Source: Apteryx mantelli (taxonomy: Eukaryota; Chordata; Aves; Apterygiformes; Apterygidae). Taken from it: a stretch of DNA of 64,000 nucleotides. Location of the stretch: assembly GCF_036417845.1 (NCBI RefSeq), contig NC_089980.1:58836501-58900500 (forward strand), read 5' to 3'. A program made the position numbers and the translations under genes. Positions 1-12,393 of the stretch are shown here, in pieces (position 1 is the stretch's first letter; each line of letters begins with the position of its first letter). Below the pieces are notes generated by a model. The model was not told the DNA's origin. It saw only the letters and a list, made by a program, of their open reading frames with translations, and ran no database searches.

Positions 1-1571
1 CTCCGAGTTGCTATTTTCAGGAGTCTAGGAATTTTTAGGTGTGAAACACCAACCAGAATCTCAAAAATATCCTGCATCAGGCAGAACTGAACTCAATACA
101 GATAATAAAACCAGCTTTTTAAATTTTAAAGTAAATACATGAATATTTATGAGTGTTTTGGATACCATAACAGATTCCACAAACATAAAGAGACAGAAGT
201 GAAATTAAAGCAACATTGGAACAAGACAACTATAACGTGGCATAGCTCTAATTGCAAAAGAAACAGGAGATGCAATTTTCCCTGCTAAGTAGCTATACCA
301 GCATGAGCTAATTACTAAAAATACAGAACATGCATCTCTGAGTGTTGGTGACAATCAATTGCCTATCGGTGACTTTCGGCAAGACATCAAAAGCTAAGAT
401 GAAAAGAACAATGATAAAACGAAAAGTAGGTGTCACCTGAATATAAGGTTTCTTTGAACCTGACAAAATAATCTGGACTGACTCTCATTCAGCCAAATGG
501 GAAGTAGATCAATATACATAATGATTTTGATTAAAGTTTTCAACCCTACTTTACTAAAGTAACATTCATGAACCAATATTAAAATATTAAAGAACAGAAG
601 CAGTCTAATTTTCAAGAGTGTTGAGCATCATTAGCAACAAGGTGCTAATCAGAGGAACAATACAATCTTTTATAACTAGAATATTTATATTTCAATCCAG
701 ATTTAGGCTTATAATTCAGGCCCTCTTCTTTAGTTTTGTCTAAACCTGGACTTACATACAACCATTCCAGAAGGTATTTGAACCTTTCTAAGAATGCAGT
801 AAGTAGACAACATGCTCCATTGACTATAATATGTGAAGAATAAGAAAGCAGAAAACTTTCTTCAGTAGCTTTCCAGAAAGCTAATATGTTTATGCAAGTC
901 CTTCCATCAGTCCAGATTACCTTACATAATGAGGAAGAAATCTCATTCTGAATTTCAACTACTTGAAACTTGCTACAAATACCTGCACACTTGAATGAGC
1001 AAATCATCTTTAAGACACTAAATTAGTTGCAAAATATTGATGTGTTCAAATTAACAGGTAACAGCAACTAACAGTTTGCCTTAAAAAAGTATTGACTTTT
1101 CAAGTTTATCAGTTATTACAAATATTTACAAGTTAAATTTGATCATTTACCTAAAATCCAACAGAAAATCATTACATTCAAAGATACAAGTTAACTTTCA
1201 TCATGTACTGTACTGAGATTTTTTTCCAATGATCGCTTCCAGATAAGTTTCATGTACAGCATAAACAACAGCAATCACATAACTACCTAGGTGCTATACA
1301 GTCTACAAACCACAAACGATATGAAAAAGAAAAATACGAAATACCAACTTTGTTCTTTAACTTGCGTGGTTTGGAGAAGCTGAATCATATTTCTTGGTTT
1401 AAAAAAGAATAAGCTAGACCCCACAGACCGCATTTTACATAACCACCATTTTTACTACCATGGATATAAATAACATCCTGAAGACTGAGGTACTAAAAAT
1501 ATTGTGGTTTTTGTTTTTGTTTTGTTTTTTAATCTAAATTAAAAGTAATGGTATTAAAATTGTTCAATTAC
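1..1571 (-). other. ARID4B: ARID4B intron 6 (partial)
   Basis: Sequence downstream of the exon 6 donor (GAG|GTAATT, read on the minus strand) and running off the left edge. I looked for the next expected coding segment, which in human follows FAESE with TLDQLPL, and did not find it, so the next exon is outside the window. The stretch is AT-rich with no recognisable repeat family. A minus-strand 120-codon open frame at 645-1007 has no splice context or family resemblance and is read as chance. Confidence 0.7.
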
Positions 1572-1651
1572 CTCGCTTTCAGCAAAATGTCTTTCTCCTT
1601 TTAAACACAGGGAAGAGCGTCTAAGAGTCTTCTCATCGCCATCATCAAATA
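1572..1651 (-). CDS. ARID4B: ARID4B coding exon 6 (residues 92-118)
   Basis: 80-bp exon. It completes a split Val codon and encodes [20 protein letters not shown] followed by HFAESE, matching the end of the ARID4 N-terminal Tudor domain. The acceptor is GTGACAG|TATTTG and the donor GAG|GTAATT. The one base carried from exon 5 plus these 80 give exactly 27 codons, so the frame is intact. Tudor folds read methylated lysine or arginine or bind nucleic acid; in ARID4 proteins the N-terminal Tudor belongs to the chromatin-binding part of a SIN3A-HDAC corepressor subunit. The assignment rests on remembered similarity to vertebrate ARID4B. ARID4A is the alternative, but the match to 4B is close to identity. 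Confidence 0.93.
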
Positions 1652-4600
1652 CTGTCACCAGGTAAGAGGGGAGGGAAGAAAAGAGAATTTTTTTTTTTAA
1701 ATCAGGACATTCATAAGCAATTGCTCTAGGTCTCAGAAAGAAATGAGATAATACCTTCCTGTAGCCAGCCCTTAAAGCTGTACCTGCATACTACTGCATA
1801 TCCAGTCAAGCAGCTGCACAGAACCACTAAACACACAAGTTCCTGCCTCCCTGTAGCTACTCCATGCTTGCATACATGTTAAATGGAGTCTTAAGCAATC
1901 AACAGTTGAGTACATGCAACTCATGGATCAGGATGCAAAGAGAAATGCACATAAATTAGAATTGCAAAATAAATTTTAAAAGACCTTTTAATTTTTTGAG
2001 AAATATCCCAAAACCAGAACTCCTATGATCTTCAAATGGAAGCTATGCTTGCTATGGAGAAACATGGATGTCTGAAAAAACAGTTACAGTCTGATGCCAT
2101 TTGAAAGTTTAGTCTTTTATCTCTGCTGACTTCATTTAACAGATCTATAAAGTGACAGCAATATCAGCTTAAGTTCAAAGTTCAGACAATTATCAAGACC
2201 AGCTATGGTAAGAGAAGAACCACAGAGCTTCTGGGCTTTCTGTTACCTCTGTTATAACTAGGCTCTGCTGTCCCCAGAAACTGAACGAGGTCAATGGAAA
2301 ACAAGTTCATAACATATTTGACTCTAGCTACATGCTTTATCCTTTACATATAAGAACAGAAAACAAACAAACAAAAAGTAAAAATAATCATACTCTTGTT
2401 CCCAACGTTAAGTGAGCTTTAAGAGTCTCCTCTTTTGCGGGCAGGGATAAAAAACCCACCAAGCATAGCTGATATTAGCGTAAAAGTTTCAGTAAGCTCT
2501 TCATCTCTCTTTCACCTTCATTCAGGCCTTCTCTTCTGTCAAGCAACAGTACTGATGAGCCTGCTTCACTCAGTCTCATTAGAATTCAAGCGTGTGGAAG
2601 AAAACTAAAGATACGTAACCCTTTGACAAACAAGGGCCAAAATAACAGGGTTAAAAGGAAGGATATCAACCAGCAGAAGCACCTTGCAAGATTAGAGTTT
2701 AGTTTTCAGTCATCTGACTTTAAAACTGTGAATGCTATGCTCTATATTTAACATTTACTAATTAAAGAAATAAACAAAAAGCAAAAAGGCACAGGAAAAT
2801 TCCTGACTAGTGTTTATTTTATATCAAAGTGTCTTTTTCCCAATTTTGAGAATTTTTCATCCCTACACAAAATCCAGTACTATCAATGAACAAAAAACCT
2901 CTATCATTTTCTAACACCATTCCCTAGTGCATGTTTTATCACTAACTAGTAATCAACAATTATTATAGTATAAAATATCAATTACAGATGCATTTCTCTC
3001 ACTTGAAAATTTGTTGAAAAAGTATCACAGGCAACAACTGTACCAGGAAATACATAGATTTTTTGAGCTGCATCTCAAGTGGTCAACATGCAATTAAGCC
3101 CTCCCTTGGCTAAGTGAAGTAGAAAGCAGCAGGTTTCTAATTCAGCTTGTGTTAATTAACTCAGCTGAGTCTCCTTATATAATGAGGGATTTAAGTGTCT
3201 ATCCTCTTCAAAGGATAAGCTGACTGCAACAAGGGTAAACCTATTCAGAGCTAGGATACATAACCTAGCTACCTACCTATGGGGTAATCTGCTTGTGGTC
3301 TCTTTTCTGTCAGAGGGATTCTTAATTATGTTCCATAACATGGATATATTCAAAGGCATAGCTTCATCTGGCTGAGACACTTGCGTGGCCAGTGTAGCAC
3401 ATATGGCTTTAACACATATGACATTTTAGTCTAAGGAAACATCCTCAAAATAGTCTACTGAGCAGAAGCACCAAAGCATACTGCATTTAAAATACCTATC
3501 CTGAAACTGCAAGGAGAGAAAAAAAGAAGGGAAATGTAAATGAAATAAAAATAAAGATTAAAGTAAATAAAGGCATTTCTCACAAAAATTGTGAGAGAAA
3601 AAGCAATGCACTGATGCAAAAAGTGGAGAAGGGAGTAGAAGGATTTTTGAACATGTAAGATTCTGTATACTTAGGAAAGCAGACAATCATATGAAATTTG
3701 TTTTTGTACTGAACACTATTGAGTTTTATGCTAAAAATATCACTTAACCTTTCTAAAAACAGGTTTATATTAGTGACTAAATAGTATCCAGTTAGCAGGA
3801 CTGGCAGATCTTGTGGTTTTAGAGAAATTTTTATAGGACAAGCAAACAAGCTAACGACACAGTGTATTATTAATACCATGCCCATGTTAAAATTTACACA
3901 GATTTTAAAAGGTTATACTAGTTAAAATAATAATAATAAATTCCTGCCAACTTTAGTTAGGAAAAAGTAGCAGTTATAAAAAAGCATATAAACAAAGTCA
4001 TGTATGATTTCTCTTTTAAACAAGATCCTACAAATATAAGAAATACAGGGATGCTCCTAAAGCAACCCTCCGCATGCTTTAACATTTAAAACAGTTTCAA
4101 GGAGTTCCAAAATGGTTATTCCTCTAAATGTTATAAGCTACTTCTGAACTGGGATGAATGGTAATAGGCAATGACTTCTTGAATGGTACTACTTCAGAGC
4201 TGTCTGCCCCTTCACTAAGTTTTTGACTGAGTCAAAGTAATTTTATTCAGGAAACCATTAATGATATAAGTAATTAGATACTTCTCAACAAGCACTAGGA
4301 CAACATTAGATAACTTTGTTGGTTAAGTGTGCTAATTCTGAAATTTGGTAATGACAACTATCCCTTGAAGCAGGACTTGCATTCAGATCTACAGAGTCGT
4401 CATTGCCTGTAAAGATAAATTTCAGTACCATTCCGTTCACCCTCCTGACAAAGGTTATTTTAATCTGCCCATGTCACTTCTTTACATACATTACACAGTC
4501 ATCAGCTGTGATGCTTTTACTAATTCTGCAAGGTGGACCTGCTTTTATCTACTAAATAAGGTTTTCAGTCTCAACTCTCACATCTCTGCTTCCTCTTTCT

Positions 4601-6720
4601 CAAGCTCAGGATTCACAACAGTTGCATCTACTTGGATTCACAACAGTTGCATCTACTTGGATTCACAACTGAAACTTTATGCTAGCTGCCTTCAAAATCT
4701 AATCTGCATGTACTCGTATCTTTCTCTTCTTCCTGAATTACTAACCTCGGCTTTCTCAGAAACATATACATATGCACACAACATAATTTTAACACCAACT
4801 ATACCATTTTGTTCGTAAATGCTCTTGTATCTGATCCACCTCTATTTTAATTACCAAAACATTATTTATAATTCCAATTCTTGCCTTTATACCCCATGCT
4901 TCAGAATATTCAGAAATATCTACTGTAATGCTTATCTGGAAGGCCATATCTAAACTCACAGCTCTATTCTTTTCTAAAAGTGCTATGACTCTGGTCAGAA
5001 TCTGTTCAGCATGTGTCCCCGGCACTTAGTCTTTCCTTGGTTGTTCAGCATCACTTTAGCAGCAGCAACCCTTAGCATCTCAAACAAAAATCTTGCTAGG
5101 GTTCTATCAAGAGCTTGTTTTCATCTTTCCATGTCCCAGTTGTTTGCTGAGTAGAGGAATACGTAACTTCTTAAGAATCAATACATTTTCTGTAATAGCT
5201 TTAAGACTACTAGTATACAGATGGAAAACATGTTATCATTCTACACTTCACCAGTTTTTCCCAAGGCAGACTGGTCTACTGGTACACAGCATAAAAGAGT
5301 AAACCCATGTATTTAAAACCTATGGAAATAAAGATTTGCCTGTGGGCATATGGATTAATAATGTGAAGAAGTCTGAAATGTCACATTAGAGACTAAGAAA
5401 AAAAATCTGTTTATTTTCCCTAAACAGCAGCTCTTAGGAGAGCTAAATCTAAAATTAGCAGAAAATATGTATTGCAACTTTTTGTTTTAAAAGTGCACTT
5501 CTTTTCTAAAGGAAAGGACCATACTTTGCTTCAGAATATTCAGAATTTTTAATAATAGTATATTAAATACCTAAGAAGCAGTTGCCAAAGACCTAATAAA
5601 TTCCTCCATAATTATCTGGTGTCCCAGTTTCATATTGTGATAGATACGGTCACAATAATTTATTAAAAAAATAAACTGTGAAAACTGTATTTGCATCAAG
5701 TGTATCATATATACAGTGTACATATAACAGTTAACACTTTTAAGAGTTAATTTCTTTAAGCATTTTATGGCAGAATTAAATTTCTCCTAACTTTGTCTTC
5801 CAAGCTAGTTTTCTCCTACCTCTTTAAAATGTTCAAGCATTAAGCACAATTTTATCCTTCACTTGGCAATGTTATTTTTCTCTAAAGTCTCAGAAGTACA
5901 GACATTACACACATGACTTGTGCTGCAGATTAGTTCAACTGATATCTGTAGAAGGTGGTCATAGTACTTAAAAGTACATACTGTATAGACCTAGTGCAAA
6001 TGTGGTCCCTGAAACTACTTGCTTGCCTTTCTTGCCCACCTGGTAGAGAGCTGCTAGAAAGCAAATCAGAACACATGAGACTTGAGGCTCATCAGTAAGA
6101 AAGCACATATGGAACCCCCTGAATGACTACCTAGCCAAACAGTGATCTGGAGAACTTCAGAGCAACTACAGCATGTGCTGCCTTCTCTTCGGAAGGCAAG
6201 CTAAACAAGGTAAAGAGCAAAAGTACACATGATATTAATGAGGAAGGGGATAACTATAGTGGGAAAGCATGGGGGCTTCCTATAGCCTGCTGTTCATAAA
6301 CTAAGGTTCTGCTAGGCTACCATTCACTCCAGCTAAGCAGAGAGTTTAAGTTATTATTTAATCATGTCAAAGAAGGAGTATGAAATGCAAGCGGTCATTT
6401 TACCAAAACGCAGCTACAGTTCACAAAATAAGTGAGAAACTATTCTTGATGAGGATTTTTTTTTTTTGTAAAATTAATTCCTCAGGAAAAGTATTTCCAT
6501 GGTGGGTTTTGGTTCTGTATGTGTGTGCATACAAGTGTATTTGTGATGTATATGCATGTATTTTATAAACAAAAACTTTGAAAACATATGCAGCTCAAAG
6601 AAAGATATCTTGCACCATGCTTAAAACTTAAGCAAAAAAATAATAATAATCATAATACAGGTCAGTAGCCCATTTTTTAAATAATAAGATCTTATCCAAA
6701 CACATAACTAGTCCTCTTAC
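1652..6720 (-). other. ARID4B: ARID4B intron 5
   Basis: 5,069-bp GT-AG intron between coding exons 5 and 6. It is AT-rich and essentially featureless apart from a short 25-bp direct tandem repeat at 4609-4670. No LINE or LTR remnant is recognisable and no long open frame is convincing. Confidence 0.85.
4609..4670. repeat. 25-bp minisatellite, about 2.5 copies
   Basis: The unit GGATTCACAACAGTTGCATC plus TACTT is present twice perfectly (4609-4633, 4634-4658), followed by a partial third copy. It lies inside ARID4B intron 5. The perfect identity suggests a recent slippage or duplication event. Confidence 0.9.
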
Positions 6721-6811
6721 CTACAGTGTACCAGCTCGCATCTGTTAACTTGTTGATAACTGCTTCCTGGTAAGTTCCATCCGGATTCTTCACTTCTACA
6801 ACAGTTCCTAC
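6721..6811 (-). CDS. ARID4B: ARID4B coding exon 5 (residues 62-91)
   Basis: 91-bp exon encoding [20 protein letters not shown] followed by [10 protein letters not shown], plus the first base of the next codon. This is the first half of the Tudor barrel. Compared with the human protein as I recall it, it differs at a few surface positions (TVV for AIV, P for L, T for A). The acceptor is TTTTAG|GTAGGA and the donor GTAG|GTAAG, a perfect consensus. The phase-1 end fits the start of exon 6. Confidence 0.95.
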
Positions 6812-7403
6812 CTAAAATACAAAAGTCGCTTAGCATTTGAGAGCTTCTGAAACAGGCAAAGTTAACACTTTTGTATTGAAGCAAACAGAGTGCATTTCTA
6901 AAGACTTCATTAAATATACACCATACTTTTACAGTTTCCCTTTAAAATGTTTGTACCCCTTAAAACTTCTTTCTTCTAAAATAATCCAACTAACTGATTC
7001 TTTCCTGCCAGCAGGTGGGGAACAAGAACCAATTTGAGTGATGTCATTCTCTTGTATAAGGGCTTGCCCATCAAATCCTCCAGCTGAGTTTAAGTCACTG
7101 TTGCTTTGAAAAAGAGCCAGCCAAACTCCTTTGCTTTAAGGCTGAAAAGAACAGAGAGGCTTGCATCAGCCTATATGCTGCATCCCCTTTAACTACAGAG
7201 GAAAAGGATAACACAAAAAGGAAGAGTATACTAACTCTGGCTTTGCAGCATTGTCTTTCATGCTCCACAATACTATCTGGCCTATGTAATAAAATCAGCC
7301 TTCCGCTTCCATTTCATACACATCTCTGCATATACACGTTTATGCCAAATACTGAAAAAGAATGCTTTTCAAATTGTTACCAAAAATGAAACAAAGGTAT
7401 TAC
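6812..7403 (-). other. ARID4B: ARID4B intron 4
   Basis: 592-bp GT-AG intron, the shortest between coding exons here. No recognisable repeat or RNA gene was seen in it. Confidence 0.9.
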
Positions 7404-7469
7404 CTTTAAGGGACCCTTTATGTGGTCATCTTGTACTTCCACTGTTGAAGAATCATGTCTAAACGTTAC
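7404..7469 (-). CDS. ARID4B: ARID4B coding exon 4 (residues 40-61)
   Basis: 66-bp, phase-0 exon encoding VTFRHDSSTVEVQDDHIKGP followed by LK. This reads as an exact match to the vertebrate ARID4B N-terminal region. The acceptor is TTTTTTAG|GTAACG and the donor AAAG|GTAATA. At 22 codons it can be skipped without a frameshift, so an in-frame skipping isoform would be possible; that is inference only. Confidence 0.95.
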
Positions 7470-8387
7470 CTAAAAAATATAATTCAACTGACAATCACTT
7501 GATACAATTGAGCAGCATAATCACATGCAGATGTCAGTAGACAGTCTCTTATTCTCATCTTGCAATTAGTCACCATAATCATTCAGCTTGCTGAAACTAC
7601 CTTTCATTCAGATATTTTAGAAATACAGGGAGATAATCTCCTAGTGGCTACTAAAACCTTTTTAAATACTTTTAACCTTTTGGAGCAAAACTCTAAAGGA
7701 AGTCACAAACAACAGTTTATCAACAAGTTTAATGTCTCTGCAGTTCTCTAAATGATTTTGTTCTGCTCTAGTACCAAACAAGGAGAAAGTTTAAAGAGTC
7801 CTAAGCATAAACAACCTTTAAGAAATATTTATATTTCAACACTCTGAAATCAAATTGTGTTCACACCTCTATCTAACCCCAGATCTTTTCTTTTTTTTTT
7901 TTGCTGTTGCTTTTGATGGTTAAGAAGCTTTTCCCTCACTTTCAGCCAAAAGACCCACACAAAACAGTACAGGGCACCACTGTCAGTAACAAACCCAAAC
8001 AGAATTCTGTAGCCTTTCAATTCATGTCCGCCTAGCCTAGGTGTTGCTAATAACAGGACATAAATGTGTAGATTGCTATATTTTTGGACTTTAAAAACTA
8101 AAATAAGTAAAACCTGTAAGTGTTTCGGGGGTATTTTTTTGTGTCGCTGACAGTGTCTCTAATCCTACATGTTCTGTCCTCAGAGAGAGTAACCTGGAAA
8201 TTCAAATGTATGATTCACTATTTCAGACACTATTCCAATTTCATTCATTTCACTGAAAACTAACTTGGTCACAATCAAAGTCACAGGATCACCCTATCAG
8301 TTGGGCCTAAAGTTTTAATTCCACTCTGGTTTTAAAAATTCAGGGCAACTCTGAGAGCTTTCTGGCATTACCTATTTGCACATTTTT

Positions 8388-8403
8388 ACACACACACACA
8401 CAC
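8388..8403. repeat. (CA)n microsatellite
   Basis: Eight uninterrupted CA dinucleotides in ARID4B intron 3. Confidence 0.9.
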
Positions 8404-11400
8404 GATGTGCTGAGGTTCACCAGGACACACTTGTTTGGCCTAAGGTTATGATGTTTTTATTTAGTATTCACAATAGTTAAGTATGTACATGACATTCAGC
8501 TGTCCAATGGTAACTAAGCTATAGTAATCCTACATTAAATAGGAGGACTTAGTTCTCAAATGTGCCCAAAGTTGGTTTCTCTGCAGAACACAGTGACAGC
8601 AGAATTTGCCTCAGAACACAGTGTTCTCCGTCACCAATTTTCCTACTGAGCCTCTTCAGGAGGACAGTTTAGGGGGTTTGTAAACCTTGAAAGTACCTAA
8701 CAGCTGAGAACAACACCTATAACTAGAATTGAAGAGAGCCTACCTTGACTGACTAGAAAATAAATACACTAATATACTTCATTGACTTAGAGGCACTGCT
8801 TCTAGAAATAGTAGTCTTGTCCATCTTCTGTCAGAACCACAGCCTTACATAGTGAAAGCATGTTCTTTTTAGAGCTGCATCGTCCCCCTAACTGGGAAAT
8901 ACTTCCCATCTGCTGGATGAAGGCAAATCATATTTTCTGAATTGGAAGCTAGACAAAAGATTATGGGTAGGAATTAATACAGCTAAGGCCACTGTTTGAA
9001 ATTCAACCTGGCAGATACAGATATTTACTCCTCTCTTCTTTGGGATTTATCTAGAAATCAGAAGTTCATAGCTAGGATGCACAATATCTGACACTAGTGA
9101 CCACATAGTGGTCACTATTCACTTAGCTGGAATATCCAGTATATCAGTTCTGACTTAAGAGACATCTGTTTTAATTGACTTTCTGTAATTATCTTATTTA
9201 TTTTACAGCAAAAAGGAACTCTATCCAAAACCATGTGCCAGCCACAATGTACTAAGATGAAAGGAGAACATAGTAACTTGCTATTCTGTATTCCAGAATG
9301 GCTTTTCCTTTTAAAGATGCCTTGTGGCTTTGCCTCTTTTTCAGGAGAAGATTTTGATACCAACCATTTTAGCTTCTTGAGATAATGCATATGCATTAAG
9401 AAAAAAGAAAAGATATTAATAGACATATTCAAACTCCAAACACAATGTGGCACTACTGCCTTTCTTGAAGCTGATGGCAATGATGCCAGTATTTGTCAGT
9501 GTGGGTTTTAAGCCTTTTCTGTCTCAGGTAAAAGATTAAGACATCTAGCAGGTCAATTTGTTTCGATTCAGTTGCAATTTCCCTTTTCCTCACTATCCTG
9601 AAAAGTCAGTCCTGGTAGGCTCTATAAAGTAGATGCTTCTGTAGATTCCATTTAATGAAGCCAAGCACTGAAAACAGTTTCTTCTGAAACTTCTTTGGAG
9701 TATCCAAATACAAGAAGGTGAAGATGATGGTGCTGGTTGTGTCCCTGGAGACACTATCAAAATAAACTGGCTTAAATACCTCTCTAAAAAATGGTATAAA
9801 TGATCCTACGAAGATGGAGTGGACTACCATTGTTCTAATGCCAACAGTCTGGCTCTTTAGTCAAACCTGTACTGCCTTCTACACCTTTCAGAAGCCCAGG
9901 CAATTCTGTTCATTCTACTGCTTTCCATGACAATTTGTACAATGTATCTACACTGTTAATGTAAAATTCTGCAGCATACACAGAACTTGCCAAAGACTAC
10001 TAAACTCTGAAATAAGGTATCTGTTGATAACAAAATGAAAAATGCATTGCACTTGATTTAAATTGAATAAAGTTATTGAATTATGCTGGTGATACCAGCA
10101 CCTTATTAAGGTGCCCCTCAAAATATTCTAAGAGGCAAAATTTAGCAGAGGAAGAAAGTGGGTAAAAGGAGAAGCAATGAAAGGTATTTTACCTGCCTGA
10201 AAGTGACTTATTCTATACCACAAAAATATGGTTGTCATCCTCCTCCTTTCTCAACAGTGCATCTAGTTATGAAACATAAATGGAATCTTCAAGCTAAAAT
10301 TGATATTGTGAAGCTAACTGACTTTCCTGGCAAGGAAGAGAGAACTAATGCAAAGATGACTTGGGCATAAAAGACGCGGGATTAAATATGTGGAAAATAA
10401 ACACAGAGTATAAATGACCAAAACTCCAGACAAAATGAACCTGATAGTAAGAATCTTGCCAAAAGCTAATACTCAGGAAGTCTATATGTGCAAGAAAAGA
10501 GCTTTTTGAAAAGCTTTTTTGAGAAAAATCAAGGGGTCGGAGTCATGTTTAGGAAACATACACTCTTGGTTGAGAAAAGGCAGCGTAAATAGATTTTGTT
10601 ACCACACTGAAATAAATAAATCACAATACTCTACAAAGGAGTAACAGTACTGCAGACCTTACTACCTTAAGTTACGCAGTAACAAATAGCAAAGATAAAC
10701 ACATGCACACATGCATCCCCCAGGAACTTAGAGCCACAGAGCTTTAGACAAAGCCTTCACAAACCATTCATAGTAAAAGCTCTATCCCATTTCATTTCAA
10801 GATCCTTCTGCAAAATATTACAGTGACCTAGCTGCAATAAATCCATATGAAACTACTTCTCACTGGAAAACACTCTCAAGTACAAAGGGCCATCTAAGAA
10901 GGAAGGTTGAAAGTCTTCTGAAGGAGCTGAAAGGAATTAAGACTTAATTTAGGCACAATACAATTCCTGTACTTAAATACCAATACTTAACAGCTTAAAT
11001 ACAGATACTTAATAGCTTAAACTCAATGGTGCTGTTAAACATAATCCAGCTGATACAGTTAATAGTTATGACTAATGAAATGAAAAGACCACTAATTTGC
11101 TCTAAAGGCTTTTTAAAGATGTCAGATTTAAGACTAACATCTTTTCATTGTCCTTAATGTTAATCATCAAATAAGTGACAACAGTCCTTCCCATCAGGGC
11201 TTTTCGAGAAAACCTGCTCTCTCCCTTACACATGCTATAGGCAAAAATCAGACACAGCATGACAGCAGGTTCAAGCAATGCATGATAGTTTATAATGAAA
11301 GCTCATGTTTCACAGTACACGTTTTCATTTCTTTTTACAGTAGATATAAGAAAAAATATTCTGTTATTGTAACTCCGTTGCATCTAAGCAGTATATTACC

Positions 11401-12091
11401 ACTCTGATTTCCTCTTCAAAAGGGCTTCTGAACCTGCCCCATTACATTTCTGTATGAGGTTAAGAGGCAGAGGAGAAAAATAGTGCCTGCTCCCAGATTA
11501 GAAGCTCTTAGGGCAGTACCATCCAAACAGAAATGTAAGGCCATTTTACAGTGTAGACTTACTATATACAAGCATATGTCTAAGCACGTATACATAGATA
11601 CTTGTAAACAAGCCCCAAAATTGTTCTTTCTATTTCTACTAACGATGCAGTAAATTTCCAAGAGATGTTAAAATACGCATCTTCTATTCACTCTCTACAA
11701 TTTTTATTTATACTGCATGTGGCTTATATTGACTGATAGAGTCATTAGTTCAGCACCATAAAGATTAGGTAAGATCTCCTGCTTCCTATTCTGTAGGATT
11801 TAATATGCCAAGTCTTTATTGGAAGACAGCAGGGTTTCATCTTATTCCTGAAGCATTATCTGGTTGTCACTGCTAAATGGCAGTGACCTGTGCTCCTAAA
11901 ATAACTATCTTAAACCTGCTTTGAGGAGTTTTAGTTAATTCATGATAACATTCTCCTGTACATAAACCTACATTTGTCATATTTTAATCAATTATTTTAA
12001 GGTCAGCCTATGGCATTGAAGGGCACAGATATGGGATTCAGGCAGATGGCAAAGCAGTAAAAGAAACAATGTATTTATTCAACTGCAGCGA

Positions 12092-12105
12092 GGGGGGGGG
12101 GGGGG
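12092..12105. repeat. G14 homopolymer
   Basis: Fourteen consecutive G on the plus strand (C on the ARID4B sense strand), about 180 bp downstream of the exon 3 donor in transcript order. Its length is likely to vary between individuals and to be error-prone in sequencing. Confidence 0.9.
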
Positions 12106-12282
12106 AAACAAAAGTGCATAACCCCCACCCCTACAACAAGCATACTGTTCTTTCAAAGGCTGCACTGCTAGTCTTCAAGGAACAGATAGCCTCTTATTTG
12201 TCTTCAAACAAGAAAGTTTCATGTTACGTTATTTCAAACACCAACGATGTTTTTTCGAAGGGTTAGCAGGAAAATGACATAC

Positions 12283-12393
12283 CTTGACTTTGACAAGCCT
12301 TTTTGCTGTCTTGATCTTGGCTTCACAGAAGGCTCCTCTATACTTAGCACTCACATCGGTGCCCACTGTGAGATAGGGAGGCTCATCGATGGC
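12283..12393 (-). CDS. ARID4B: ARID4B coding exon 3 (residues 3-39)
   Basis: 111-bp, phase-0 exon that encodes [20 protein letters not shown] followed by [17 protein letters not shown]. This is the start of the ARID4 N-terminal region, which is diagnostic for ARID4B (human begins [13 protein letters not shown]). The acceptor is GTTCCAG|GCC and the donor AAG|GTATGTC. Exons 3-6 contain no methionine codon in frame, so translation of this region depends entirely on the Met-Lys supplied by exon 2, 29.6 kb away. Confidence 0.96.

Larger units (their letters stand above)
7470..12282 (-). other. ARID4B: ARID4B intron 3
   Basis: 4,813-bp GT-AG intron. It contains a short CA microsatellite (8388-8403) and a 14-G run (12092-12105). 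Minus-strand open frames at 9115-9480 and 9606-9830 do not resemble a known family and lack splice signals. Nothing else is identifiable. Confidence 0.85.

Noticed and set aside
645..1007. 120-codon minus-strand open frame in ARID4B intron 6
   Set aside because: No resemblance to a known protein, no splice sites and no promoter; consistent with chance.
9115..9830. Two minus-strand open frames (121 and 74 codons) in ARID4B intron 3
   Set aside because: Considered as a decayed transposase or retroelement, but no motif could be recognised; likely chance frames.
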